The notes below the pieces were generated by a model. The model did not search any database. It saw only the letters and a list, made by a program, of their open reading frames with translations, and was not told the DNA's origin. Shown one piece after another: positions 1-8,014 of a stretch of 64,000 nucleotides of DNA. The DNA lies in assembly GCF_015644585.1 (NCBI RefSeq), contig NZ_JADOBI010000012.1, forward strand, positions 92,662 through 156,661. Direction: 5' to 3'. How positions within the stretch are numbered: the stretch's first letter is position 1; each line of letters starts with the position of its first letter. The DNA is from Rahnella laticis (GTDB taxonomy: Bacteria; Pseudomonadota; Gammaproteobacteria; Enterobacterales; Enterobacteriaceae). A program made the translations under genes and the position numbers.

Positions 1-25
1 TCACTTGCAGTGAGGGCTGGATCTA

Positions 26-281
26 GATCGAGAAGATTTCGGTTTTTCAATAACTGTGATCACTTAACTCACTGCGCCGAAACCGACCAAGAGAGGGAAG
101 TGCTTTCCCTCTCTTGGATCTCTCCCCGCTTTTTCAACAAGCGCTATCGCTCGCTGGCTATGTTTCAGATGCCGCAGCTATTGCCGCGAAAACTTGCCGC
201 TGCGCGGTTCCCTTTCTCGGTTTCGAGCCACAGGTCTCGAAACACTTCGTTCGGCAAGCTTTCTGAAAGCGGCTGGAGGCT
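26..281 (+). repeat. Dispersed repeat, copy A-plus (left arm of inverted pair)
   Basis: Copy of a 250-300 bp family found at five places in this window. The outer end carries a GATCGAGAA...TTTCGGTTTTTC motif. The body includes GCTATTGCCGCGAAAACTTG, a CGCTGCGCGGTTCCC block and the inner end CTTTCTGAAAGCGGCTGGAGG. A diverged, inverted partner lies at 466-731, so the two could fold into one large imperfect hairpin. Apparent ORFs across it overlap in several frames and differ from copy to copy, so I read it as non-coding. Confidence 0.8.
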
Positions 282-318
282 TTCTAAATGTGCAAACATT
301 TGCGAACGGTTGGTTTGC

Positions 319-421
319 TCCTCCCCCTGCGAAGGGGGAGGCCGGGAGGGGGTTTCGCAGGCCACCGAGTCGCTAAAACCAACACCCCATCCCGGCCTTC
401 CCCTCGTGAGAGGGGAAGGAG
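319..421. repeat. GC-rich double-hairpin element between repeat arms
   Basis: Two short palindromes, CTCCCCCTGCGAAGGGGGAG at 321-340 and CCTTCCCCTCGTGAGAGGGG further right, sit inside a larger imperfect inverted repeat (GGCCGGGAGGGG against CCCCATCCCGGCC). It has the look of a small non-autonomous palindromic repeat of the kind scattered through enteric genomes. It occurs only once here, in the centre of the paired A repeat. No gene is visible. Confidence 0.6.
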
Positions 422-465
422 AAAATCAACAATCAGCCTGCATCTATCTTCCGAATTACATAGCC

Positions 466-731
466 TGTGGCCGCTTTCAAAATGACGGCGAGTGAGGAGT
501 GAGAAACGGCGAGAGTCTGTTTTCTAGCAGGTTCGAACCCGAGGCGAGAGAACCGCGCAGCGGCGGCGTTTGCGGCACTAGCCGGAGTTGCTGAAACATA
601 GCCAGCGAGCGGAGCGCTTGTTGAAAAAGACGCGGAGATTCCAAAGTGGGCTCGTCATAGCCCTCTTTGGTCGGTTTCGGCGCCAGCCGCTGAGCGATCA
701 CTGCAATTGAGAAACCGAAACTTTCTCGATC
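466..731 (-). repeat. Dispersed repeat, copy A-minus (right arm)
   Basis: Inverted partner of the copy at 26-281. Its inner end is GGCCGCTTTCAAAATGACG. The body contains the palindrome GGTTCGAACC and a GCAGCGGCGGCG block. The outer end is GAGAAACCGAAA followed by CTTTCTCGATC at 709-731. Close relatives in the same orientation are at 9284-9535, 21115-21381 and 39168-39435. Confidence 0.8.
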
Positions 732-790
732 AATTTATTGCCCCTCACTGCAAGTGAAAAACCACCTTTTGCTGCGGTCTCAGCAAAAAT

Positions 791-2131
791 TTAAACCGTC
801 AGGGCATCGGCATGCACTACCTCAGCGAACTGATTCTCCGGCTCCCGTAACCCCAGATTCCCGCGAAGCGTCCCGTCTTCGTACTCGGTACGATACAACC
901 CGCGTGCCTGCAAAATTGGAATGACGGAATCAATAAAGTCATCAAACGCCGTCGGCGTGCCGCCCCGCACGATAAAACCGTCTGTTGCGCCTGACGTAAA
1001 CCAGTGCTCCAGCCCGTCGGCGACGTGCTCGGCGGTGCCGAAAAATGTCGGGCGCGGCGTGGCGGCTTCCAGCGCGGCTTGCCGTAATGTCAGCCCGTGC
1101 TCTTTAGCATTCCGTTTGATTTCATCGGTCGTGCTGCGGAAGCTGTTCTGGCCTAAATCGCCGATGTCCGGGAACGGCGCATCCGGGTCGTATTGCGCGA
1201 AATCGTGATGCTCAAAGTAACGGCCCAGATAATCGAGCGCGCTTTCCAGCGTTACCAGTTGCGCGGTTTCCTGGTATTTACGCTCGGCATCCGTGACGGT
1301 GTCACCGATAATCACGCTGATGCCCTGGAAGAGGCGGATGTCGTCAGCATTACGCCCATTTTCGACCAGCTGACGGCGGACGTCTTCGCGGAATTCGCGT
1401 GCCAGCTCCGGCGTTTCCTGACGGGTGTAAATCGCGTCGGCGGCTTCTGCTGCAAAGGCTTTTCCCTGTTCGGAAGCACCGGCCTGGAAGACGACCGGAC
1501 GCCCCTGCGGAGAACGGCCGACGTTCAGCGGGCCCTGTACCGAGAAATATTTGCCGTGGTGATTAAGCGTATGCAGTTTGTCCGGCGCAAAGAACTGGCC
1601 GGTGGCTTTGTTGCGTACAAACGCATCTTTTTCCCAGGAATCCCATAAGCCTTTGACCACGCTGACGTATTCGCTGGCAATGCGGTAACGCTCGTCGTGT
1701 TCCGGGTGTTTGTCGCGTGAGAAGTTTTTGGCAGAACCTTCCAGCGGAGAAGTCACGACGTTCCAGCCTGCGCGGCCGCCGCTGAGATGATCGAGGCTGG
1801 CGAACTGGCGCGCGACGGTGAACGGCTCGCTGTACGAGGTGGAAAGCGTGGCGACCAGCCCGATTTTTTGTGTCACCAGCGACAGCGCGGAAAGCAGCGT
1901 AATCGGTTCAAAACGGTTAAGAAAATGCGGGATCGATTTCTCAGTAATAAACAAACCGTCGGCCACAAATAAAAAATCAAATTTAGCCTGTTCAGCTCTT
2001 TGCGCTAATTGCTGGCAGAACTGAATATTAATACTGGCGTCGGCAATGGCATCCGGGTGTCGCCATGCGGACATATTTCCCGATGCGCCCTGAATAATAG
2101 CGCCAAGACGTATCTTTTGTTTTTGAGTCAT
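791..2131 (-). CDS. NtaA/SnaA/DszA-family FMN-dependent monooxygenase
   Basis: Flavin-dependent monooxygenase of the bacterial luciferase-like (LLM) superfamily, 446 residues. The family uses FMNH2 from a separate reductase to oxidise C-N or C-S bonds; members include nitrilotriacetate monooxygenase NtaA, DszA and Bacillus SnaA/YxeK. Family features are an N-terminal IRLGAIIQG strand, the segment [16 protein letters not shown], the phrase [19 protein letters not shown] and a C-terminal GATDGFIV. The start at 2131 matches the family N-terminus and has an AAGGGAAAG Shine-Dalgarno; an in-frame ATG 72 bases upstream is unlikely. It is the last gene of an operon with a GNAT acetyltransferase and a second LLM enzyme, the same enzyme set seen in sulfur-compound salvage operons. 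A homologue lies at 18194-19498. The substrate is unknown; an S- or N-modified amino acid is my inference. Confidence 0.9.
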   Translation of the reverse strand: MTQKQKIRLGAIIQGASGNMSAWRHPDAIADASINIQFCQQLAQRAEQAKFDFLFVADGLFITEKSIPHFLNRFEPITLLSALSLVTQKIGLVATLSTSYSEPFTVARQFASLDHLSGGRAGWNVVTSPLEGSAKNFSRDKHPEHDERYRIASEYVSVVKGLWDSWEKDAFVRNKATGQFFAPDKLHTLNHHGKYFSVQGPLNVGRSPQGRPVVFQAGASEQGKAFAAEAADAIYTRQETPELAREFREDVRRQLVENGRNADDIRLFQGISVIIGDTVTDAERKYQETAQLVTLESALDYLGRYFEHHDFAQYDPDAPFPDIGDLGQNSFRSTTDEIKRNAKEHGLTLRQAALEAATPRPTFFGTAEHVADGLEHWFTSGATDGFIVRGGTPTAFDDFIDSVIPILQARGLYRTEYEDGTLRGNLGLREPENQFAEVVHADALTV

Positions 2132-2199
2132 TTTCTTTCCCTTTAATGGACGGCTCTCAGAAATAAAGCATTCGTGAATTAAATAGCGCTGAAGCGTGG

Positions 2200-2760
2200 T
2201 CAAACCAGCGTGCGTAATTCCGCGATGGATCGCACCAGCGGGGCCTGTTCCTGCGCGTCGAAAGCCTGCTGAATCAGCACTTTTCGCAGATAAACCAGCT
2301 CGACGCCCAGCGGATTAGTCGCGGTATGAAACGGCTCGTAACCCCGGCGCTGATACAAATCCGTCAGCCACGGGTGTTTGATGGCGGTCGCCAGATACAC
2401 GGCGGGGGATTTCAGCGTGTCGCGCAAAAACGTCTCTTCGACATAACGGATAATCTCGCCGCCAAAACCTTGCCCTTTGGCGTGTTCCGCCACGGCAAAC
2501 CAGTGAACGAAAGGCCAGGGCGCGAGATGATTTTTCGCCGGTGTCCACAGAAAACGGGTGGTCAGCGTGGCCGTCAGCTCGCCGTCTTTTTCCAGCACAT
2601 ACGTGGTTTCATTGCGGATCACATCCCGCACATCCTCCACGCTGGCGCGGGTGATGGTGAAATGGATGCCGTGTTCGAGCAGCGGTTCATAGGCTTTTTG
2701 CAGCAGCGAATGCAGCGCAGCGGCTTCAGATTCCTGGGCAAGGCGGATCAGATGACTCAT
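2200..2760 (-). CDS. GNAT-family N-acetyltransferase (SnaB/YxeL-like)
   Basis: Acetyl-CoA-dependent N-acetyltransferase, 186 residues. The acetyl-CoA loop is visible as [11 protein letters not shown], followed by the conserved [17 protein letters not shown] segment. A paralogue in the second cluster (14852-15379) shares the HPWL...Y...G(Y/F) signature, so both belong to one subfamily. In Bacillus such enzymes acetylate S-modified cysteines before the flavin monooxygenase acts. Shine-Dalgarno AAGGAA precedes the start, and the gene begins 10 bases after the stop of the upstream LLM gene, so co-transcription and translational coupling are likely. The substrate is inferred from context only. Confidence 0.85.
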   Translation of the reverse strand: MSHLIRLAQESEAAALHSLLQKAYEPLLEHGIHFTITRASVEDVRDVIRNETTYVLEKDGELTATLTTRFLWTPAKNHLAPWPFVHWFAVAEHAKGQGFGGEIIRYVEETFLRDTLKSPAVYLATAIKHPWLTDLYQRRGYEPFHTATNPLGVELVYLRKVLIQQAFDAQEQAPLVRSIAELRTLV

Positions 2761-2770
2761 GTTCGGTTCC

Positions 2771-3769
2771 TTATGCCAGCGCCACGCTGGACGCGGCTAA
2801 CAGTTCAAGTGAACGCAGGCGCGCCTTTGGCTGAGAGACCGGTGTGTCGATAATGAATTCTTCCACGCCGTAGCGGGCCTGCAACGCTTCCAGCTGGCGG
2901 TGAACGTCCTCGCCGGTGCCGTGCAACACGTCCGACTGGCGTTCTTCAATCTGATGAGACGCCGCGCCGGATTGCCGGATATACGTTTCTGCCTGTTCAA
3001 GACTGCCGACGTTTACGCTCTGGCCGTCGCTGCCGGTCACACGGTAACGCTGGGTGTTATCCACCAGCCGTGCGGCCTGAGCGGCGGTGTCGGCCACAAT
3101 CACCGGCACGGCGAGCAGCGCGCGTCTGCCGTTGCTGTCGTAGGAATAAGCGGAAAGGGCGCTGGAAATATCGCGTTCGTCGGCATTAAGGTGCGCGGCA
3201 AAAACAAATTCCCAGCCGAGACTGGCCGCCAGCCGGGCGCTTTGTTCGCTCGCGCCAAGCAGAAAGCGTGATGCCGACTGCGGCGGTTGTGGCGTGGCCG
3301 AAAGAGAATCCACGCCGCGCCCGCGAACCGGCACAGAAAGCCAGTCATCGAGCTGACGCAGCTGATCCGCAAACTCACCTTTACGCGCCGGATCGACAGC
3401 GTATTGCAGCGCGTGGGTAGAAAGCGGCAATCCGCCCGGCGCTTTGCCGATACCGATATCGACACGACCGGGCGCGAGGGACGCCAGCTGATTAAAATTC
3501 TCGGCGACCTTATACGGGCTGTAATGTTGCAGCATCACGCCCCCCGAGCCGACCCGCAGTTTTTGCGTATGCGCGAGGATCCAGGCGATGACAATTTCCG
3601 GCGAGGAGATCGCGAGTTTGTCGGTGTTGTGATGTTCCGCCAGCCAGAACCGGTGATAACCCCAGCGCTCCGCCAGCTTCGCCAGTTCCAGCGTCCGGCG
3701 CAGCGCCCCGGCGGCATCCTCATGTTCATCCAGCGGACTTTTTTCCAGCAAACTTATGCGGTATCCCAT
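2771..3769 (-). CDS. LLM-class flavin oxidoreductase, MsnO8-like
   Basis: Luciferase-like flavin-dependent oxidoreductase of 332 residues, first gene of the three-gene minus-strand operon. The N-terminus MGYRISLLEKSPLDE, then RFWLAEHHNT, LRVGSGGVMLQHYSPYKVAENF and PGRVDIGIGKAPGG are typical of the MsnO8/YtmO-like LLM branch. I chose the start at 3769 (Shine-Dalgarno AAGGGA) because the upstream in-frame extension of 42 residues is low-complexity and not family-like. Bacillus ytm operons likewise combine two LLM enzymes with an acetyltransferase for use of alternative sulfur sources. The substrate cannot be read from sequence. Confidence 0.85.
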   Translation of the reverse strand: MGYRISLLEKSPLDEHEDAAGALRRTLELAKLAERWGYHRFWLAEHHNTDKLAISSPEIVIAWILAHTQKLRVGSGGVMLQHYSPYKVAENFNQLASLAPGRVDIGIGKAPGGLPLSTHALQYAVDPARKGEFADQLRQLDDWLSVPVRGRGVDSLSATPQPPQSASRFLLGASEQSARLAASLGWEFVFAAHLNADERDISSALSAYSYDSNGRRALLAVPVIVADTAAQAARLVDNTQRYRVTGSDGQSVNVGSLEQAETYIRQSGAASHQIEERQSDVLHGTGEDVHRQLEALQARYGVEEFIIDTPVSQPKARLRSLELLAASSVALA

Positions 3770-4252
3770 CGTTTTCCCTTGTAATCGCAACACATCATTA
3801 ACAACGATTATTAAAGTCAGGGGGAAGGGATGTAAAAGAACAATAGTAGCTATGGAGTTGCAGGAAATGAGATTGGCGCAGTGGAGGAGGGACACGCTAC
3901 CTTTGATGTCGGACAGCGTTTGCTATGCGGTTCGTTTTTTGATCAATTTTAAGAAAAGCAGTACGGTTACTACTAATCCTATTTGTACAAATAGGGATTT
4001 TTATGGATTTTTCATAAAAATGCGGATGTTTGGAATTTTTATGAGTAGAATAAATCAGGCGAAAAATCCGAATCAAATTTGACTAAAAAGTAGTCATTTG
4101 CATTATAAAGAACAGAAAATCATTTTCATCAGCTTTTGTTTATTATTAAAAATAACTAGTCAGAAGTTATTATAAGCGTCTTAAACGCATAGATAGTTAT
4201 AACTCACACAAAATTTATTAATTCAAACTACACAGCCTATGGATGTCATCTG
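3770..4252. other. Intergenic region, becoming AT-rich
   Basis: About 480 bases between the divergent LLM operon and the membrane-protein island. Composition changes near 3900 to strongly AT-rich, which I take as the left edge of the transferred island. An ORF at 3756-4082 crosses it but has no coding character. The promoters for both sides must lie here; no operator could be assigned with confidence. The stretch 4130-4250 is the most promoter-like part. Confidence 0.5.
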
Positions 4253-5686
4253 ATGCAATTTCTCAGAAAGATTCTCTCATGTATTACGGCCTTGTTCAAA
4301 ACTGAAGACCAACTCCTTGATGTTGAAGTTTTTCCGAAGATTGAACCAGAAAAACTGAAAAAAAATCTACAAATTGCCGAGCAAGCGAAGCGTCATGGGG
4401 CGAACGGTTTACCCCATGAAACCGCTACGGAACTGACTGATACAGAACATAGTATACAGGCTACACTTGGTAAAATTAGGGAAGGGTTGGTTAAATGGGC
4501 GACTGCTGCGCTTAAGCAAAATCAAGACCGTCTTAATACGATCGATATCACCGGCAGAATCAATCGTACAATTCTCCTTGGAGAAGAATATGAACGTGAT
4601 GCTGATCAATTGATCTCAAGTCAGTCTGCTATGCTTGCAGAGTTACGTGAAATTGCGATTTCGAAAGCGAATGAGTTAGATTTTTTTAAGAGTAAAAATA
4701 AACTAACAAGGACGGCACAACTAAGAAATAGGGGGGCTATTTTCCTTCATGGCACTCTTGTCTTAGCTTGTATAGCCATTGAAGGCATCATGAATTCTAG
4801 TTTCTTTGCAGAAGGTCTAAGTAGTGGTCTGGTTGGTGGTTTTCTATTTGCTGTCAGTCTCTCTGGTTTAAATGTTCTGACGTGCTTTATCATGGGACGT
4901 TTTGCTACCTTTAAGAATCATATAAGTTTATTCCAGCGCCTGTTTGGTCACGCAGCCATATTGACTATTTTAACTTTAACGATAATCCTTGGTTTAATTA
5001 CTGCACACATTCGTGATGCATTGCCCCTGGTAACGGATACGACTGAATCAGCGTGGGTTATTGCTAAAGAAACACTTGTGTCGACGCCGTTTATTCTTCA
5101 TGATATTAGCTCTTATATCCTGTGGGTTTTAACGATAGTATTTGGTTTAATTGCAGGGAGAGAAGGTTATACTTTTTCAGATCCCTATCCTGGCTATGCG
5201 AAATTGTATCGTACGTATGAAGAAATTCAGCGTGATTACATAAATGCCGTCGCAAGTTTGAACAATGATCTAGACATCCATAAAACTAAAATACTTGACA
5301 GTCTTGACTCTAATGTCACAGAAGCGACGAAAGATATAGCTAACTTCAAACGTAATATGAAAATGAAGTTAGTTACGAAAAAAAGACTTGATCAGGGTAT
5401 GCTTTATGCTGACGAAACGCTTAAATCGCTCATAAAGATGTATAGAATGGAAAATATGATGGCCAGGATTGAAAAGAATACGTATCCGAAATATTTTGAT
5501 GAGCCTGTTAATTTCGATTTAATTCAATACCCAAATTTTGGAATTAGCCAAGATGAGATCAAATTGAATGAACAGGAACAACTTATGGCGGAAATGATAT
5601 CAAAAATTGAAACTATAAGAGCAAAAATACAGGCTTCATTTAACCAAAAGCATGATCAACTTCAGCCATTGCAACAACTCGTTTAA
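4253..5686 (+). CDS. Polytopic membrane protein with coiled-coil flanks, island gene 1
   Basis: Not recognised as a named family; 477 residues. The N-terminal ~165 residues are charged and helical. Four hydrophobic segments follow at about 168-185, 190-215, 232-253 and 285-305, then a charged, helix-rich C-terminal region of about 165 residues. Just after the last segment is GREGYTFSDPYPGYAKL, whose DPYPGY core looks like a conserved functional motif. No enzyme domain is visible. It is AT-rich compared with its neighbours and is followed 9 bases later by the VWA-like gene with a strong AAGGAG site, so the four genes 4253-9066 form one operon. The role may be a membrane effector or scaffold for the stator-like pair downstream; this is inference. 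Confidence 0.75.
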   Translation: MQFLRKILSCITALFKTEDQLLDVEVFPKIEPEKLKKNLQIAEQAKRHGANGLPHETATELTDTEHSIQATLGKIREGLVKWATAALKQNQDRLNTIDITGRINRTILLGEEYERDADQLISSQSAMLAELREIAISKANELDFFKSKNKLTRTAQLRNRGAIFLHGTLVLACIAIEGIMNSSFFAEGLSSGLVGGFLFAVSLSGLNVLTCFIMGRFATFKNHISLFQRLFGHAAILTILTLTIILGLITAHIRDALPLVTDTTESAWVIAKETLVSTPFILHDISSYILWVLTIVFGLIAGREGYTFSDPYPGYAKLYRTYEEIQRDYINAVASLNNDLDIHKTKILDSLDSNVTEATKDIANFKRNMKMKLVTKKRLDQGMLYADETLKSLIKMYRMENMMARIEKNTYPKYFDEPVNFDLIQYPNFGISQDEIKLNEQEQLMAEMISKIETIRAKIQASFNQKHDQLQPLQQLV

Positions 5687-5695
5687 GGAGACGCC

Positions 5696-6511
5696 ATGGT
5701 CATCCATTCGAAAAAAAAATCTAGCAATTACAGTGTCATCGTTGGGATTTTAATCATCCTGGTTGTTATTGCGTTATCTGCTGCGACTTTATATAGTTTA
5801 ATGACTAAAGAATCATTAAACTCAGAAACGTTATGCCCAACAACCGGCCCTAAAGGGCATTATGTCATTTTAATTGATAACACATCTCCATTTCCCTACA
5901 CTCAAAAAGCATCTTTATCTCAAGGTCTAAAAAATATTGTACGGAATGAATTACCAGAAGGCTACTTACTCTCTGTATTCCTGCTAGGTGAAGATGTAAC
6001 TAAAAATGATAAACCTTTGTTCGAGCGTTGTAGTCCCGGTCAGTGGGGAAATAAAAGTCAACTTACATCGAATAAAAAATTCGTAGAAAGAGATTTTTAC
6101 GAAAAATTCTCCAAACCTTTGGATGAGGTTGTTAAAAAAATATCACTTGAAGAGCATTCAAAAAAATCTCCGGTTTTTGAAATGTTGCAGTTAGTGGGTA
6201 TCAATGGCTTTGAGCATTCTGATGTAATAGGAGAGAAAAAATTAATAATTTACTCCGACATGTTGGCTAATACTCAAGAATTCAGTATGTATAAGGAACA
6301 TATTCCATCTTATGAGAACTTTAGCAAAGTACCATACGCGCAACGGGCATTAGCACCAGGTTTGAAAGATGTATCTGTTTCTTTAAATTTTATTTCAGAC
6401 CAACAGCAAAGCGGAAAATCACAAAAAACAAGATTGATTTCGTTTTGGGAAAAATATTTTGATGCCTCAGGCGCGAGCATTGAAAGCGTTCAATTCCTTG
6501 AGGGATTATAG
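5696..6511 (+). CDS. Membrane-anchored VWA-like protein, island gene 2
   Basis: A protein of 271 residues with one N-terminal membrane span (about 13-35) and the rest predicted outside the cytoplasm. The soluble part has features of a von Willebrand A-like fold: a first strand ending in VILIDNTSP with Asp61-Asn-Thr-Ser (a variant of the DxSxS metal site), a SPVFEML stretch near 158-164 where the site's Thr normally lies, and LIIYSDML with Asp188. The C-terminus has RLISFWEKYFDASGA. Two cysteines (47 and 112) could form a disulfide. It is translated from an AAGGAG site and its stop abuts the next start directly. The VWA assignment rests on motif spacing, not on a search. It may sense or bind a ligand for the channel-like pair that follows. 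Confidence 0.7.
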   Translation: MVIHSKKKSSNYSVIVGILIILVVIALSAATLYSLMTKESLNSETLCPTTGPKGHYVILIDNTSPFPYTQKASLSQGLKNIVRNELPEGYLLSVFLLGEDVTKNDKPLFERCSPGQWGNKSQLTSNKKFVERDFYEKFSKPLDEVVKKISLEEHSKKSPVFEMLQLVGINGFEHSDVIGEKKLIIYSDMLANTQEFSMYKEHIPSYENFSKVPYAQRALAPGLKDVSVSLNFISDQQQSGKSQKTRLISFWEKYFDASGASIESVQFLEGL

Positions 6512-8014
6512 ATGAGCCTAAAAGTTTTAATGAAAAAGGTTAGTACCTATTTTGTATTGGCAGTATTAATGAAAATTGGTCTTTCAGTTGCAGGGCTTGT
6601 GTTAAATGACCCTAAGTGGCTTGGGTTTATCTTGCCCATCACGGTGATGCTCATTTATTGGGTGGTGGGTTATCAAGTTCGTAAAAAATGGGACCATGAA
6701 CTTACTAAAGCCAAATTTGCTGATTCAATGTATTATCTAGGTTTTCTTTTCACTGTAGCGAGTATCATAATCTGCTTAATTGATATCGCGCGTATCGGTG
6801 ATAGCCTTAATTTCATGGCTATTCGTTTTGGTGCGGCTATGGTCAGTACCGCAATAGGCATGTTTGCAAGGGTTGTTCACACCGGTTTCCAGATAGATGC
6901 TAATGACGCGGTAATGAACATGGAAGAAAGGGTTCTGCATTCAGCTGAAAGTTTAGCCATTGCATTTGATAATGCCCATCATGATTTGGAGCTCTTTCGC
7001 GATAAAGTAACTAATGCTTCTCAGGAGGCTATTTTAGGCGTTCAGGAACAAATTGAACAGTTATATACCCATTGTATTAACACGATGGATACATATTTTG
7101 TTAATGCTACGCAAAGTAGTAATGATGCTTTTGCTTTAATCCTAGAAGATGCTAAATCGGCCAGCTTCGATCTATTGAAAATAATAAATACTATGTCAGA
7201 TAAAAGTGCGACGACAATGTCAAAAATGGAATCAGACACAATAGAATTTGGCGAGAAAGCAAGAAAAAGGCTGGAGCAAACTATGTTCCCAGATGATATT
7301 TTTGTTAAAAAACTTAACCCATCGATAGACACTTTGTCAGGCACTACTGACAATATAAATCAGGGGATTGTGTCACTTGCAGATGACGTTAAAACGGCTA
7401 CGCGTCAGATTGGAAATGCCATTAAAGGTATTAACACCAAGACCGCCCAACTTGAAGCAAGTCTTCTTCAGGTTAGTGAGATTGTAGTTACACAGGAAAA
7501 ACTTGTTGAAACGCTTGATAAACAGAACCATACATTTATGCAACGTATCGAGCAGCAGCAAAACGACTTCCTGGATGCGTATGAAGAGATTAAAAATGAT
7601 TCAGTAAGTGAAATAAAAATACAGCATCGGATGATTGACGAATTTATTAGTAAACTAGAAACCTTTAACCAGGGTTTAGAGAAAGTTGCATCAGTAGAGG
7701 GTGTGAATAATGAATTGCTCGATGCTGTGCGTAATTTTACTACATCGCAAAATGAAAATGCAAAGCTATTACATGATACGCTTTCGCCATTGACGCGAGC
7801 GGTTGAGAAAAGTAATGATGACAAAGAAATAAGGGTTTCTGATGCAGAGGATAAGGCATTCTCAATGCAATCAGTTAATAAAAATCTTATAAATATTATC
7901 GAAAAGATTGATACCATATATAAAGATAGTCAAATCAATTCGTCTCACGACGAGGAGCATGGTGTTGTTAAACATGGCACGCCGGAAAATGCTTCAGATG
8001 TGAGAGTGTCTTAA
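6512..8014 (+). CDS. MotA/TolQ/ExbB-like membrane protein with long helical tail, island gene 3
   Basis: A 500-residue protein with four predicted membrane spans in the first 125 residues (about 12-30, 36-54, 74-91, 103-121). The third and fourth (YYLGFLFTVASIIICLIDI and IRFGAAMVSTAIGMFARVV) match the pattern of the pore-lining helices of MotA, TolQ and ExbB, including the small-residue AxxSTAIGM run. The remaining ~375 residues are almost wholly helical and polar, with regular heptads, so a long cytoplasmic tail is likely. That layout resembles ZorA of Zorya anti-phage systems, whose tail is essential there. The start follows the previous stop with no gap. The gene overlaps the next by one base (TAATG), suggesting fixed stoichiometry. 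No acidic residue is obvious in the pore helices. Confidence 0.75.
   Translation: MSLKVLMKKVSTYFVLAVLMKIGLSVAGLVLNDPKWLGFILPITVMLIYWVVGYQVRKKWDHELTKAKFADSMYYLGFLFTVASIIICLIDIARIGDSLNFMAIRFGAAMVSTAIGMFARVVHTGFQIDANDAVMNMEERVLHSAESLAIAFDNAHHDLELFRDKVTNASQEAILGVQEQIEQLYTHCINTMDTYFVNATQSSNDAFALILEDAKSASFDLLKIINTMSDKSATTMSKMESDTIEFGEKARKRLEQTMFPDDIFVKKLNPSIDTLSGTTDNINQGIVSLADDVKTATRQIGNAIKGINTKTAQLEASLLQVSEIVVTQEKLVETLDKQNHTFMQRIEQQQNDFLDAYEEIKNDSVSEIKIQHRMIDEFISKLETFNQGLEKVASVEGVNNELLDAVRNFTTSQNENAKLLHDTLSPLTRAVEKSNDDKEIRVSDAEDKAFSMQSVNKNLINIIEKIDTIYKDSQINSSHDEEHGVVKHGTPENASDVRVS

Noticed and set aside
10..495. ORF of 161 codons across repeat A-plus
   Set aside because: Covers the palindromic repeat and the nested hairpin element, with no protein-like composition and no homologous frame in the other copies.
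520..560. GGTTCGAACC in the repeats resembling a tRNA T-arm
   Set aside because: No matching acceptor, D-arm or anticodon arm is found at the right distance; it is just a palindrome.
3756..4082. 108-codon ORF in the AT-rich gap
   Set aside because: Starts within the opposite-strand LLM gene and spans a composition boundary; no ribosome-binding site.
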